Shown here piece after piece: positions 6,028-14,271 of a stretch of 15,808 nt of DNA. Every line of letters starts with the position of its first letter. The first letter of the stretch is position 1. The notes under the pieces were generated by a model. That model searched no databases. It was not told the DNA's origin and worked only from the letters and a program-made list of their open reading frames with translations. This DNA is from an uncultured Lachnospiraceae bacterium. Lineage in GTDB: Bacteria; Bacillota; Clostridia; Lachnospirales; Lachnospiraceae. The stretch is from assembly GCA_910585075.1 (NCBI GenBank), contig CAJUED010000072.1:1-15808 (forward strand), written 5' to 3'. The position numbers and the translations under genes are program-made.

Positions 6028-8502
6028 ATGTCTGAAAACCAAAAATCTGGCGAATTTAAGGAGGAAATTTATTTGGTTGCGCATATTTCGGAGGATGGGC
6101 TTCAAAGAGAAGAATCAGTGGCGGAGCACACAAAAAGCACAGCTTTTTTGTGTAGTGAAAAAGGAAAGAGGTGCGGAATTTCACAAATTATGTTATTGTG
6201 CGGCCTTTGCCATGATATGGGGAAAAATAAGCAAATATTTGATGAGTATATACATGCTGATAAAGATACAAGGCAAAAATTAAAGGGAACCATTGCGCAT
6301 GCATCCACAGGGGCAAAGTTCATTTACGATAGGTATCATGAAGCTTCCGGCAATAGAAAGATTATGGTGGAAATGATTTCTTATGCGGTGGCGGCTCACC
6401 ATGGCCTGTTTGACTGTGTTGATATAGACCATAACGATATATTTTCAAAGAAGTTAAGCAAGGTTGATGACTATGAGGAAGCATTGACAAATTCAAAACA
6501 AGGATATTTAGGGGAATATGAGCTTGATAAAATTTTCATGAATGCATCGGAAGAATTTAATCTGGTATGGGATGAAGTCAAAGAATTGTTTTTAAAGTTA
6601 AAATCTTTGCTGTGGTCTAAGGATAAAAGAGTTTCAAAAGAAACATTATCCGATTGCAAATCTTTTTTGCTGGCGTGTCTGCAGCGCCTGATCTTATCTA
6701 TATTGATTGATTCAGATTGGGAGGCAACTTCGAATTTTATGGATAATGTTGATACATTATCCGGACAATCTACATACAATTCCAAAGAAGTATTTCAAGA
6801 GGCTGGGGAAAATTTTAATCTATATATGGAAAAAAAGAGGCACTCCGTAGAAAGATTTCCATTAACGGATAAGGAAAAGGAAATCTTTGAGGCCAGAAAT
6901 CTATTACAGGATAAATGTAGACAATTTGCAAAACACCCGGCGGGAATATATTGTCTGTCGATTCCGACCGGCGGCGGGAAAACCCTCAGTGGACTTGGAT
7001 ATGCGTTGGAGTATTGCAGGCTGCATCTGGAAACAGAGCGGATCATTTATGTGTCGCCTTATATCAGCATAACGGAGCAAAACGCCCAGGTGTTTCGGGA
7101 TGCTGTTGGCAGTGACAAATGGATACTGGAGCATCATTCGTCAGTGATTCAAAATGAGCCGGAGGAGAATGAGGACTACAGGTCTGGTGAAGTGTCAAGA
7201 TATGACGTCAACTGGGAAGAACCGTTTATCTGTACAACCTTTGTACAGTTTATGAATACGCTTTTTTCAGACAAAAAAGAGGCCGTACGGCGGATGCACC
7301 GGCTTGTAAATGGAGTTGTAATTATTGATGAGGTGCAGTCCATGCCGTTAAAATGTGTGCATACCTTTAATTATATGGTTAATTTCCTGAATATGGTATG
7401 CAATACAAATATTATTTTGTGTACGGCCACGCAGCCGACCTTGGAGGAAGCGGAATGTCCAATCTGCTATAGCGAGCCCAAATATATAATTGATAATATG
7501 GAGGATTGGTTTTATAAATTTGACCGCGTTAAAATCCATACCCCTGAAATGAATGAAAAGTATACCTTCGAAAGTCTTGGAAGTGAAATTATAAAACAGA
7601 CGGTAAGGTACCAGTCTATCCTTGTGGTTTTAAATACGAAATCAGCGGTGAGGAATTTGTATGATATTTTAAAGGCACAGGGTATTCATGTGGAATATCT
7701 TACAACAAATCTGTGTGCAGAGCACAGAAGCAACAAAATCAAATATATAAAAGAGATTCTGGAGAAAAGGGAAGAAAATGTTGTGGTTGTCAGCACTAAT
7801 TTAATAGAGGCCGGTGTGGACATCTCGTTCGAGTGTGTATATCGTTCTATGGCAGGGCTGGATAGCCTGGCCCAGACCGCAGGGCGTTGCAACAGAAACG
7901 GGGAGAGGGAATGGGGCATGATCCATTTGATAATACTTGAAGGCGAAAACACCGGGAATCTGGAAGAACTGCGCCAAAATGAAAGAGTGACAAAGAGTGT
8001 GATTCATCAATTCAATAACAGTGAAAAATCGGACAACCTCTTAATGCCAAGGTGGATGGACAAATATTATAAAGATGTATATCTGAACGCAACAGATAAA
8101 ATGAATTTCCCCATAGAAAAATCGGATACGAACATCATAGAGTTATTATCAAGAGGTTTCGGAGCCAGGGAAAAGAAAAACCACATGAATCAGGCATATA
8201 AAACAGCAGGCCAGGCCTACAGAGTGATAGATGACCGGTCTTTTGGTGCAATTGTACCTTACCAAAAGGGAGAAGAGCTTATAAGATTAATTCAGGAGGC
8301 CTCTGACATGGCGGATATAAAACGATATATACGGCAGGCGCAGAGATATACTGTCAATGTCAGGAAAAATCAGTTGAAGAAGCTGGAGGGATTGATACAG
8401 CCGGTAAGTGATAAAATACCTGATTTATACATGGTGGCTGCACCTGGGGCTTACAATGAAGATTATGGGATTACACCGGAGTGGGAAGTACTTATATTTT
8501 AA
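6028..8502 (+). CDS. cas3: CRISPR-associated nuclease-helicase Cas3 (type I-C)
   Basis: Cas3 is recruited by target-bound Cascade and unwinds and degrades the displaced DNA strand. The 824-residue protein has an N-terminal HD nuclease: H34, H62-D63 in CHDMGK, H91 in the GTIAHAS segment, and H124-H125 in AAHHGL. A superfamily 2 helicase follows: Walker A PTGGGKT with K318, the DEAH-type box D434-E-V-Q, motif III TAT (466-468), and motif VI QTAGRCNRNG (616-625). Domain order and length are normal for a single-chain Cas3, and every key residue I checked is present. The ATG at 6028 is chosen over the TTG at 6016 because GAGG lies 6 bases before it. It is first in the operon and followed by the largest internal gap, 76 bases before cas5c. 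Confidence 0.96.
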   Translation: MSENQKSGEFKEEIYLVAHISEDGLQREESVAEHTKSTAFLCSEKGKRCGISQIMLLCGLCHDMGKNKQIFDEYIHADKDTRQKLKGTIAHASTGAKFIYDRYHEASGNRKIMVEMISYAVAAHHGLFDCVDIDHNDIFSKKLSKVDDYEEALTNSKQGYLGEYELDKIFMNASEEFNLVWDEVKELFLKLKSLLWSKDKRVSKETLSDCKSFLLACLQRLILSILIDSDWEATSNFMDNVDTLSGQSTYNSKEVFQEAGENFNLYMEKKRHSVERFPLTDKEKEIFEARNLLQDKCRQFAKHPAGIYCLSIPTGGGKTLSGLGYALEYCRLHLETERIIYVSPYISITEQNAQVFRDAVGSDKWILEHHSSVIQNEPEENEDYRSGEVSRYDVNWEEPFICTTFVQFMNTLFSDKKEAVRRMHRLVNGVVIIDEVQSMPLKCVHTFNYMVNFLNMVCNTNIILCTATQPTLEEAECPICYSEPKYIIDNMEDWFYKFDRVKIHTPEMNEKYTFESLGSEIIKQTVRYQSILVVLNTKSAVRNLYDILKAQGIHVEYLTTNLCAEHRSNKIKYIKEILEKREENVVVVSTNLIEAGVDISFECVYRSMAGLDSLAQTAGRCNRNGEREWGMIHLIILEGENTGNLEELRQNERVTKSVIHQFNNSEKSDNLLMPRWMDKYYKDVYLNATDKMNFPIEKSDTNIIELLSRGFGAREKKNHMNQAYKTAGQAYRVIDDRSFGAIVPYQKGEELIRLIQEASDMADIKRYIRQAQRYTVNVRKNQLKKLEGLIQPVSDKIPDLYMVAAPGAYNEDYGITPEWEVLIF

Positions 8503-8513
8503 TTTATGCGGAT

Positions 8514-8529
8514 GCCCAAACTTGTGGGC
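8514..8529 (+). other. short hairpin in the cas3-cas5c gap
   Basis: GCCCA (8514-8518) and TGGGC (8525-8529) form a 5-bp GC-rich stem around a 6-base loop, in the only sizeable gap inside the cas operon (8503-8578). No T-run follows, so it is not a standard terminator. It may mark an RNA processing or decay boundary between cas3 and the Cascade genes. It does not resemble the CRISPR repeat closely enough to be called one. Confidence 0.3.
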
Positions 8530-8578
8530 CGTTGGAAGCGGGAAGAAATACGATAGCATATAGAGCACTAAGGAGCAA

Positions 8579-9346
8579 ATGAAAGGATGTGTGAGAAATA
8601 TGGACAAGCCAAATGTTATTGAATATAGTGTTTTTGGAAAATATGCGTTATTTACGGATCCTCTGTCAAAGATTGGGGGCGAGAAATGCAGCTATCAAAT
8701 ACCTACCTATCAGGCGCTGAAGGGGATAACGGAGTCTGTTTACTGGAAACCTACCATCACATGGGTCATTGACGAGTGCCGTATTATGAATGTGATACAG
8801 ACAGAATCTAAGGGCATAAGACCAATTAAATATAACGGCGGAAATGATTTGTCTTATTATACTTATTTAAAGGATGTGGAATATCGTGTAAAAGCCCACT
8901 TTGAATGGAATGAGAACAGGCAGGATCTGGCCCATGACAGAAACGAAAATAAACATTATGACATAGCAAGGAGAATGCTGGAGAGAGGGGGCAGAAGGGA
9001 TATTTTTTTAGGGGCAAGAGAATGCCAGGGATATGTGGAGCCCTGCCCAATCCAGGAGGGAAGGGGGGCATATGATGATGCCGATTTATCATTTGGCATT
9101 ATGGTACACGGAATCACCTATCCGGATGAGGCCGTCAGAGAGGAAGAAAAGGGGAAAATGACTGTGCGGCTCTGGAATGCCAGAATGATAAAAGGGGTCA
9201 TTCATTTTCCCCGTCCGGAGGAATGCGAAATAAGAAATTTGATACGAGAATCAAACCAGAAGCAGTTTACCACGGACAAAAATTTCAGGGGAGTAAAGGA
9301 ATTTGAAGGAGGTGATTTATTTGGGGTGGTTAAAGACTTTAGCTGA
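8579..9346 (+). CDS. cas5c: Cas5c (Cas5d), pre-crRNA processing Cascade subunit
   Basis: In type I-C systems Cas5 replaces Cas6. It cuts each repeat at the 3' base of its stem and stays bound to the 11-nt 5' handle of the crRNA. The N-terminus FGKYALFTDPLSK is typical of the family. By comparison with the studied Bacillus halodurans enzyme (catalytic Tyr46, Lys116, His117), likely counterparts here are Y44 and the pair K125-H126 in ENKHYDIARRML. From the ATG at 8579 the protein has 255 residues. AGGAG is only 3 bases upstream of this start, so the ATG at 8600 (248 residues, MDKPNVIEYSVFGKY) is a serious alternative and fits the usual N-terminus better. Its last 26 bases overlap cas8c and contain that gene's ribosome binding site. 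Confidence 0.95.
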   Translation: MKGCVRNMDKPNVIEYSVFGKYALFTDPLSKIGGEKCSYQIPTYQALKGITESVYWKPTITWVIDECRIMNVIQTESKGIRPIKYNGGNDLSYYTYLKDVEYRVKAHFEWNENRQDLAHDRNENKHYDIARRMLERGGRRDIFLGARECQGYVEPCPIQEGRGAYDDADLSFGIMVHGITYPDEAVREEEKGKMTVRLWNARMIKGVIHFPRPEECEIRNLIRESNQKQFTTDKNFRGVKEFEGGDLFGVVKDFS

Positions 9347-11243
9347 AACCTATGATGTTTATTCCGAACTGGCTGGGAAAGATAAAAACGGACAGGCGGT
9401 ATTACTTCCGCTCTCTCATTCTACTTTTAATGCTCAAATAGAAGTGGCAATTGACGAAGACGGCAACTTTCAGGATGCGGAAAAGCTTGAAAAAGGAAAG
9501 GACATCATTACGATTATTCCGGTTACCGAGGATTCTGCAGCCAGAAGCAGCGGTATTGCACCGCATCCTCTATGTGATAAGCTCTGCTATACGGCAGGGG
9601 ATTATAGCTTATTTACAGGTGATAAGAAGGAAAAATACTATGAGGCCTATATAGAACAGCTTAAGGAGTGGGCCGAATCAGCTCACACACACCCTATGGT
9701 GCAGGCGGTATACAGATATCTTGGAAAAGGAACATTGATAAATGATTTACTGGCGAGTAAAGTACTGGAATTGGACAACAATGGAAAATTGACGGATAAA
9801 GTGAAAATACAGGGACAGGGCCAGACGGGAGCAAATGTAAGATTCAGGGTCTACGGAGGCAGCAGACCGCAGGAAGTGTGGAAAAATCAGGACTTATATG
9901 AGGGATACAGTACATTTTATCAGCAAAAAGCAGGAGAGGAAAAGCTCTGTTATGTGACAGGAAAAACAGAAGCCTGTTCCGATAAGCATCCCTCCAAAAT
10001 ACGAAACAGTGGAGATAAAGCAAAGCTGATTTCAGGAAATGATGAGTCCGGGTTTACGTATCGTGGAAGATTTACATCAAAGGAACAGGCCTTTGCCGTT
10101 GGATATGATACTTCTCAAAAAGCGCATAATGCTTTAAGATGGCTGCTTCAAAAACAGGGATATACCCGGGACGAGTCAGCAATTGTCTGCTGGATTGCAA
10201 ACAGGGACATGCCGGTTCCTGATATGATGAAGGATTCTGTAAATGCCTACGGGGATATGGATGACTTTGATTTTGACTTTGATAGTTTGGATTCTGATGA
10301 AAAATCAGATACAAGTAAAAACGATACCGGAAAATATTTTGCGGAGCAGTTTAATCATGCGGTAAATGGATATGCGGGAAAAGTCAGAACGGATGACAAA
10401 GTGGCAATGATTGCATTGGACGCAGCTACAACAGGACGGCTTTCGGTGGTGTATTATGATGAGATGGGGGGAAGGCAGTATATTGACGCCATATTAAACT
10501 GGCAGAATCATTGTAAATGGCGCCGTAACATAAAGCTGGAGAAATTCGAGGAGGGAAAAAAGAGAATCACCTGTGAGTGTACGCCGTCACCCAGAGATAT
10601 GGCTCTCGCGGCATTTGGCGTACAAAGGTCAGAATGGCTGGAGGCAGATAGTAAGCTGATACGGGGAACTGTGAAACGACTACTTCCATGTATAACTAAA
10701 AAGGGAGTCAGAATTCCCGCTGATATTATCAGGGCAGGGGCACGCAGGGCTTCCATGCCGCAGACCATGAGTGATTTTGTATGGTACAATGATGTACTAT
10801 GTGTTGTGTGTGCAATGATACGGTTTAATTATGAGGAGGGAGACAGAACGATGGATACTTTTCTGGAGGATAATGTGAATAACAGGAATGTCCTATTTGG
10901 ACGACTGTTGGCAGTATATGATTATATGGAACAAAGGGCATTGTTTGAATATGATGAAAACGGGAAGGTAAAGGAGAGACGAACTACCAATGCAAAGCGC
11001 TATTGGAATGCGTACAGCAGCAGGCCGGCGAAAACGTCAAAAACCATAAGGGAGAATTTGATTGCCTATGAGAAAAAATTAAACGGTTTTGAGCTGGCGA
11101 AGTTTGAGGAATGGGCAGGGGAAATAATGTCACATTTGGCGGAAAACGGATTCGACAATGCAGCACTGTCGGAAATGTATCTGCCGGGATACTATCAGCA
11201 GATGGAATACATGAGAAATTATTTTAAAAACAAAGAAGCGTAA
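9321..11243 (+). CDS. cas8c: Cas8c (Csd1), large Cascade subunit
   Basis: Cas8c is the large subunit of the type I-C Cascade. It recognises the PAM and helps open target DNA. The 640-residue protein has the family's N-terminus GWLKTLAETYD and the conserved region CYVTGKTEAC...HPSKIRN...KLISGNDESGF (about 209-260). An acidic segment DDFDFDFDSLDSDE lies near residue 315. The start is a TTG at 9321, chosen because a perfect AAGGAGGTG ends 6 bases upstream; the in-frame TTG at 9303 has no comparable site. The first 26 bases overlap the end of cas5c, so translation is probably coupled. An in-frame internal start at 10851 should also yield the separate small subunit Cas11c from the C-terminal part. 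Confidence 0.95.
   Translation: MGWLKTLAETYDVYSELAGKDKNGQAVLLPLSHSTFNAQIEVAIDEDGNFQDAEKLEKGKDIITIIPVTEDSAARSSGIAPHPLCDKLCYTAGDYSLFTGDKKEKYYEAYIEQLKEWAESAHTHPMVQAVYRYLGKGTLINDLLASKVLELDNNGKLTDKVKIQGQGQTGANVRFRVYGGSRPQEVWKNQDLYEGYSTFYQQKAGEEKLCYVTGKTEACSDKHPSKIRNSGDKAKLISGNDESGFTYRGRFTSKEQAFAVGYDTSQKAHNALRWLLQKQGYTRDESAIVCWIANRDMPVPDMMKDSVNAYGDMDDFDFDFDSLDSDEKSDTSKNDTGKYFAEQFNHAVNGYAGKVRTDDKVAMIALDAATTGRLSVVYYDEMGGRQYIDAILNWQNHCKWRRNIKLEKFEEGKKRITCECTPSPRDMALAAFGVQRSEWLEADSKLIRGTVKRLLPCITKKGVRIPADIIRAGARRASMPQTMSDFVWYNDVLCVVCAMIRFNYEEGDRTMDTFLEDNVNNRNVLFGRLLAVYDYMEQRALFEYDENGKVKERRTTNAKRYWNAYSSRPAKTSKTIRENLIAYEKKLNGFELAKFEEWAGEIMSHLAENGFDNAALSEMYLPGYYQQMEYMRNYFKNKEA
10851..11243 (+). CDS. cas11c: Cas11c small subunit from an internal start in cas8c
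   Basis: Type I-C cas8c genes are known to make a separate small subunit, Cas11c, by internal translation; several copies line the Cascade belly and support R-loop formation. Here AGGAGG lies at 10834-10839, continuing as GGGAG to 10842, and the ATG at 10851 is exactly in frame with cas8c (codon 511). The product has 130 residues, starts MDTFLEDNVNN and shares the cas8c stop codon. Its length and C-terminal position agree with what is known of Cas11c, and it looks largely helical (RENLIAYEKKLNGFELAKFE). The purine-rich site is far stronger than chance coding sequence would need. The site and frame are seen directly; expression is inferred. Confidence 0.8.
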   Translation: MDTFLEDNVNNRNVLFGRLLAVYDYMEQRALFEYDENGKVKERRTTNAKRYWNAYSSRPAKTSKTIRENLIAYEKKLNGFELAKFEEWAGEIMSHLAENGFDNAALSEMYLPGYYQQMEYMRNYFKNKEA

Positions 11244-11255
11244 AGGAGAGAGAAA

Positions 11256-12101
11256 ATGAGCGAATTTACAAACAAAATCGATTTTGAAGTTCTGATAATG
11301 GTAAAGAATGCAAATCCAAATGGAGACCCTTTAAATGGAAACAGACCGCGGGAGACTTATGACGGATTTGGAGAAATATCGGATGTGTGTATTAAAAGAA
11401 AAATCAGAAACAGATTGCAGGACATGGGGGAAAACATTTTTGTACAGAGTGATGACCGTACCGTTGATGAATACAGGAGCCTAGCGGAGAGGGCAAAAAG
11501 TAATGCTTTAATGCAGAAAGCCCTTAAAGATAAGGACAGGGAGGCTTATGCAAAAGCGGCCTGTGAGACATGGATGGACGTCCGCAGCTTTGGACAGGTA
11601 TTTGCATTTAAAGATGACAGCGTATCTGTGGGGGTGAGAGGACCGGTTTCCGTACATTGTGCTTTTAGCGTCCTGCCTATATCAATTGACAGCATGCAGA
11701 TTACAAAAAGCGTGAACAGCGAAACAAAAGAAAAGAAGTCTTCCGATACTATGGGAATGAAACATAAAGTATATTCGGCATTATATGTCGTTAAAGGCAG
11801 CATTAATCACCAGCTTGCCGAAAAGACAGGGTTCAGTGATGAGGATGCGGAGAAAATAAAAGAGGCTTTGCGTACATTATTTGTAAATGACAGTTCGTCT
11901 GCAAGACCTGATGGGAGTATGGAGGTGTGCAGGGTATACTGGTGGAAGCACAATTGTCCTATGGGGCAGTATTCCTCTGCAAAAGTTCACCGGCTTATAA
12001 AGATCACGGCTAAGGTTGATGATCCGAAGGAGTTTGAAGATTATGACATAAAGGTAGACTCTCTGCCAAACTTAAGTCTTGAAGAGATAGAAGGTATTTA
12101 A
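11256..12101 (+). CDS. cas7c: Cas7c (Csd2), Cascade backbone subunit
   Basis: Cas7c polymerises along the crRNA spacer to form the backbone of the type I-C Cascade. The 281-residue protein carries the family hallmark NPNGDPLNGNRPR (residues 20-32) after the first beta strand, then SDVCIKRKIRN, as in Cas7/Csd2 proteins with an RRM-like fold. The length is normal for the family. The ATG at 11256 is well placed behind AAGGAGAG. It starts 12 bases after the cas8c stop, and cas4 follows after a single base. I see no truncation or missing segment. Confidence 0.95.
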   Translation: MSEFTNKIDFEVLIMVKNANPNGDPLNGNRPRETYDGFGEISDVCIKRKIRNRLQDMGENIFVQSDDRTVDEYRSLAERAKSNALMQKALKDKDREAYAKAACETWMDVRSFGQVFAFKDDSVSVGVRGPVSVHCAFSVLPISIDSMQITKSVNSETKEKKSSDTMGMKHKVYSALYVVKGSINHQLAEKTGFSDEDAEKIKEALRTLFVNDSSSARPDGSMEVCRVYWWKHNCPMGQYSSAKVHRLIKITAKVDDPKEFEDYDIKVDSLPNLSLEEIEGI

Positions 12102-12102
12102 A

Positions 12103-12759
12103 ATGTATTCTGAAGAAGATTATTTGATGCTTTCCGGTATCCAGCATTTTGCATTTTGCAGGAGGCAGTGGGCAATCATACATATTGAACAGCAATGGGC
12201 AGAAAATTACAGGACAACCGCCGGTGAGCTGATGCATAAAAAGGCACATGATGAAGGCTCTTTTGAAAAGCGGGGCAGCCAGCTGGTGGTCAGGGGAATG
12301 CGTGTTTCCTCACGTGAACTTGGGTTGAGCGGGCAATGTGATGTTGTTGAATTTCACCAGAGTGAAAATGGCGTTGAACTGTTTGGGTATGATGAAAAAT
12401 GGGATCCAATACCCATAGAATATAAGCACGGGCGGCCAAAGGAAAATAACGCGGATGAACTGCAGCTCTGTGCACAGGCAATTTGCCTGGAGGAAATGTT
12501 CCAAACGGATATAGCGGAAGGATATTTATATTATGGAGAGAGCAGGCGGCGTGTTCGTGTGGAATTTACTGATGAGCTTCGGACGAAGGTAAAGAAAATG
12601 GCCGGAGAAATGCATGATTTGTTCCAAAAGGGATATACGCCCAATGTAAAGAAAACCAAACAATGTAAAGCCTGTTCCCTGGAAAATCTATGTATTCCCA
12701 AGTTAGAAAAGACCATGAAGGTCAGAGAATATATTGAGCAGGGGATTAGAGACAAATGA
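12103..12759 (+). CDS. cas4: Cas4, iron-sulfur RecB-like nuclease for spacer acquisition
   Basis: Cas4 joins Cas1-Cas2 to trim pre-spacers at the PAM and fix their orientation. The 218-residue protein shows the RecB nuclease core: H49 (with H45 nearby) in GELMHKKAHDE, D80 in SGQCDVVEF, E106-Y-K108 in PIEYKHG, and the Q of ELQLCAQA. Four cysteines suited to a [4Fe-4S] cluster are C19 in FAFCRRQW and C188, C191 and C197 in CKACSLENLC. All expected catalytic and cluster residues are present. It starts one base after cas7c; AGAAGG lies about 8 bases before the ATG. It precedes cas1 by 18 bases, the usual type I-C arrangement, and is a separate protein, not a Cas4-Cas1 fusion. Confidence 0.96.
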   Translation: MYSEEDYLMLSGIQHFAFCRRQWAIIHIEQQWAENYRTTAGELMHKKAHDEGSFEKRGSQLVVRGMRVSSRELGLSGQCDVVEFHQSENGVELFGYDEKWDPIPIEYKHGRPKENNADELQLCAQAICLEEMFQTDIAEGYLYYGESRRRVRVEFTDELRTKVKKMAGEMHDLFQKGYTPNVKKTKQCKACSLENLCIPKLEKTMKVREYIEQGIRDK

Positions 12760-12777
12760 TGAAATCAGGGGGTTAAA

Positions 12778-13809
12778 GTGCGGAAATTATTAAATACTTT
12801 ATATGTTATGACGGAAAACTGTTATCTGACCCTTGAGGGCGAAAACATTGTGATACAGGATGGAGAGAAAACGCTAGGAAGATTTCCTCTACATACATTG
12901 GAGAATATTGTATGCTTCACTTATAAGGGGGCAAGCCCTGCGTTGATGGGCGCCTGCGCAGAGCGGCAAATAGGAATGAGTTTCTTTTCTCCCAGAGGTA
13001 AATTCCTGGCAAGAGCCGTGGGAAAGGAATATGGAAACGTGCTTCTGCGGAAAGAGCAGTACAGAATATCGGATGATGATAATAGAAATATTATATATGC
13101 CAAAAATATGATTCTCGGAAAAGTTTTTAATAGCAGGTGGAGTATAGAGCGCACGCTGCGCGACCATGCATATCGCGTAGACGCTGAGAGCCTCAAGGAG
13201 ATATCAAATATCTTATATAATACTCTGCCGAAAATAGATGGCGCCTCCGCATTAGATGAACTCCGGGGAATAGAAGGGAAGGCTGCCGAACAGTATTTTT
13301 CCGTATTTGACAATATGATATTAAACCAAAAAGAGGATTTTAAATTTACCACAAGAAACCGGCGGCCGCCGCGGGACAATATAAATGCAATATTATCATT
13401 TGCCTATACGGTGCTGGCAGGTGACTGTGCAAATGCATTATCAAGCGTGGGACTGGATCCGTATGTAGGATTCATGCATGGTGACAGGCCGGGAAGGGCT
13501 TCTCTTGCCCTTGATTTGATGGAAGAATTAAGACCGGTTTTGGCAGACAGATTTGTCCTGACTTTGATTAATACAAAGGCAGTTCAGGCGGTTCATTTCG
13601 AGAAACATAAGGACAACGCAGTCTTTTTAAGTGATGCCGGGAGAAAGGTATTCTTTAATGCATGGCAAAATCACAAGAAAGAAGTGATAACACATCCATA
13701 TTTAAAAGAGAAAGTGGAATGGGGACTGGTTCCCTATGTGCAGGCGCTTTTGCTTGCCCGAACCATTCGGGGGGATATGGATGAGTATCCGCCATTTTTA
13801 TGGAAGTAG
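12778..13809 (+). CDS. cas1: Cas1 integrase (type I-C)
   Basis: Cas1 is the metal-dependent integrase that, as a complex with Cas2, inserts new spacers at the leader end of the array. The 343-residue protein has the usual N-terminal beta domain (LYVMTENCYLTLEGENIVI) and a helical catalytic domain. The expected active-site residues are E166 in RGIEGKAA, H234 in GFMHGDRPGR, and D246/E249 in LALDLMEELRP. Start is a GTG at 12778 behind CAGGGGG, with no closer ATG in frame. It sits 18 bases after cas4 and 8 bases before cas2. Confidence 0.97.
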   Translation: MRKLLNTLYVMTENCYLTLEGENIVIQDGEKTLGRFPLHTLENIVCFTYKGASPALMGACAERQIGMSFFSPRGKFLARAVGKEYGNVLLRKEQYRISDDDNRNIIYAKNMILGKVFNSRWSIERTLRDHAYRVDAESLKEISNILYNTLPKIDGASALDELRGIEGKAAEQYFSVFDNMILNQKEDFKFTTRNRRPPRDNINAILSFAYTVLAGDCANALSSVGLDPYVGFMHGDRPGRASLALDLMEELRPVLADRFVLTLINTKAVQAVHFEKHKDNAVFLSDAGRKVFFNAWQNHKKEVITHPYLKEKVEWGLVPYVQALLLARTIRGDMDEYPPFLWK

Positions 13810-13817
13810 GTGATTGA

Positions 13818-14108
13818 ATGTTAGTACTAATTACATATGATGTTTCCACGCAGGATGCAGCCGGAAGAACCCGCCTGCGTAAGGTTGCCAAGGAATGCGT
13901 TAATTATGGACAGCGCGTTCAAAATTCCGTGTTTGAGTGTGTTTTGGATGCTTCACAACTATTGGTATTAAAAGACAAGCTTGTATCATTAATTGATGAA
14001 AAGGAGGACAGCCTTCGGTTTTATAACCTGGGAAATAATTACCAGAAAAAGGTGGAGCATTTTGGTAACAAAATTTCTTATGAGGCTGAAGGGGTGCTAA
14101 TGATATGA
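13818..14108 (+). CDS. cas2: Cas2, structural partner of Cas1
   Basis: Cas2 forms the central dimer of the Cas1-Cas2 integration complex. The 96-residue protein has the ferredoxin-like start MLVLITYDVST with conserved D8, then GRTRLRKVAKECVNYGQRVQNSVFEC, which is highly typical of the family. Its length is normal. The ATG at 13818 follows AGGTGA that overlaps the cas1 stop, so translation may be coupled. It is the last gene before the leader, and its stop is 163 bases before the first repeat. Confidence 0.97.
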   Translation: MLVLITYDVSTQDAAGRTRLRKVAKECVNYGQRVQNSVFECVLDASQLLVLKDKLVSLIDEKEDSLRFYNLGNNYQKKVEHFGNKISYEAEGVLMI

Positions 14109-14271
14109 GTGGTGCGAAGGGGAAACTGACATTGAATGGCGGGGAGGTTCGCACCATAATAGGGAAAGAAAATGTAATGAATTTAGTTTGTGATGAAATT
14201 GGGTAAGATGTAATTTGTTAAATGTGCTTAAATGAAAGTTCTAATATTAATAAAAACAAGTAATTTTTGCT
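14109..14271 (+). promoter_or_regulatory. CRISPR leader
   Basis: This is the 163-base region between cas2 and the first repeat. Its second half is very AT-rich (ending TAATTTTTGCT), as leaders usually are. Array transcription and spacer insertion should start from this side, in the same direction as the cas genes. I see only weak promoter candidates (for example TTGTGA, 17 bases, TAATTT at 14188-14216), so the array may have its own weak promoter or be read through from the cas operon; no terminator is seen between cas2 and the array. Confidence 0.75.
14111..14155 (+). repeat. leader inverted repeat
   Basis: GGTGCGAA (14111-14118) and TTCGCACC (14148-14155) are perfect 8-bp inverted arms separated by 29 bases, beginning 2 bases after the cas2 stop. 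There is no T-run after it, so it is not a terminator. From memory, similar GGTGCGAA/TTCGCACC arms occur beside cas2 in other type I-C leaders, which would suggest a protein-binding or structural role; I could not verify that here. Confidence 0.65.

Noticed and set aside
8503..8578. Degenerate CRISPR repeat (CreR-like) between cas3 and cas5c
   Set aside because: A short stem followed by a GAAGAAAT-like tail loosely recalls the repeat, but the stem sequence and the handle TGGATTGAAAT are not conserved.
9312..9346. Possible self-targeting: spacer 19 reverse frame gives GFEGGDLD, similar to EFEGGDLF at the Cas5c C-terminus
   Set aside because: The nucleotide sequences do not match. The peptide likeness is a coincidence, so there is no evidence of self-targeting within the window.
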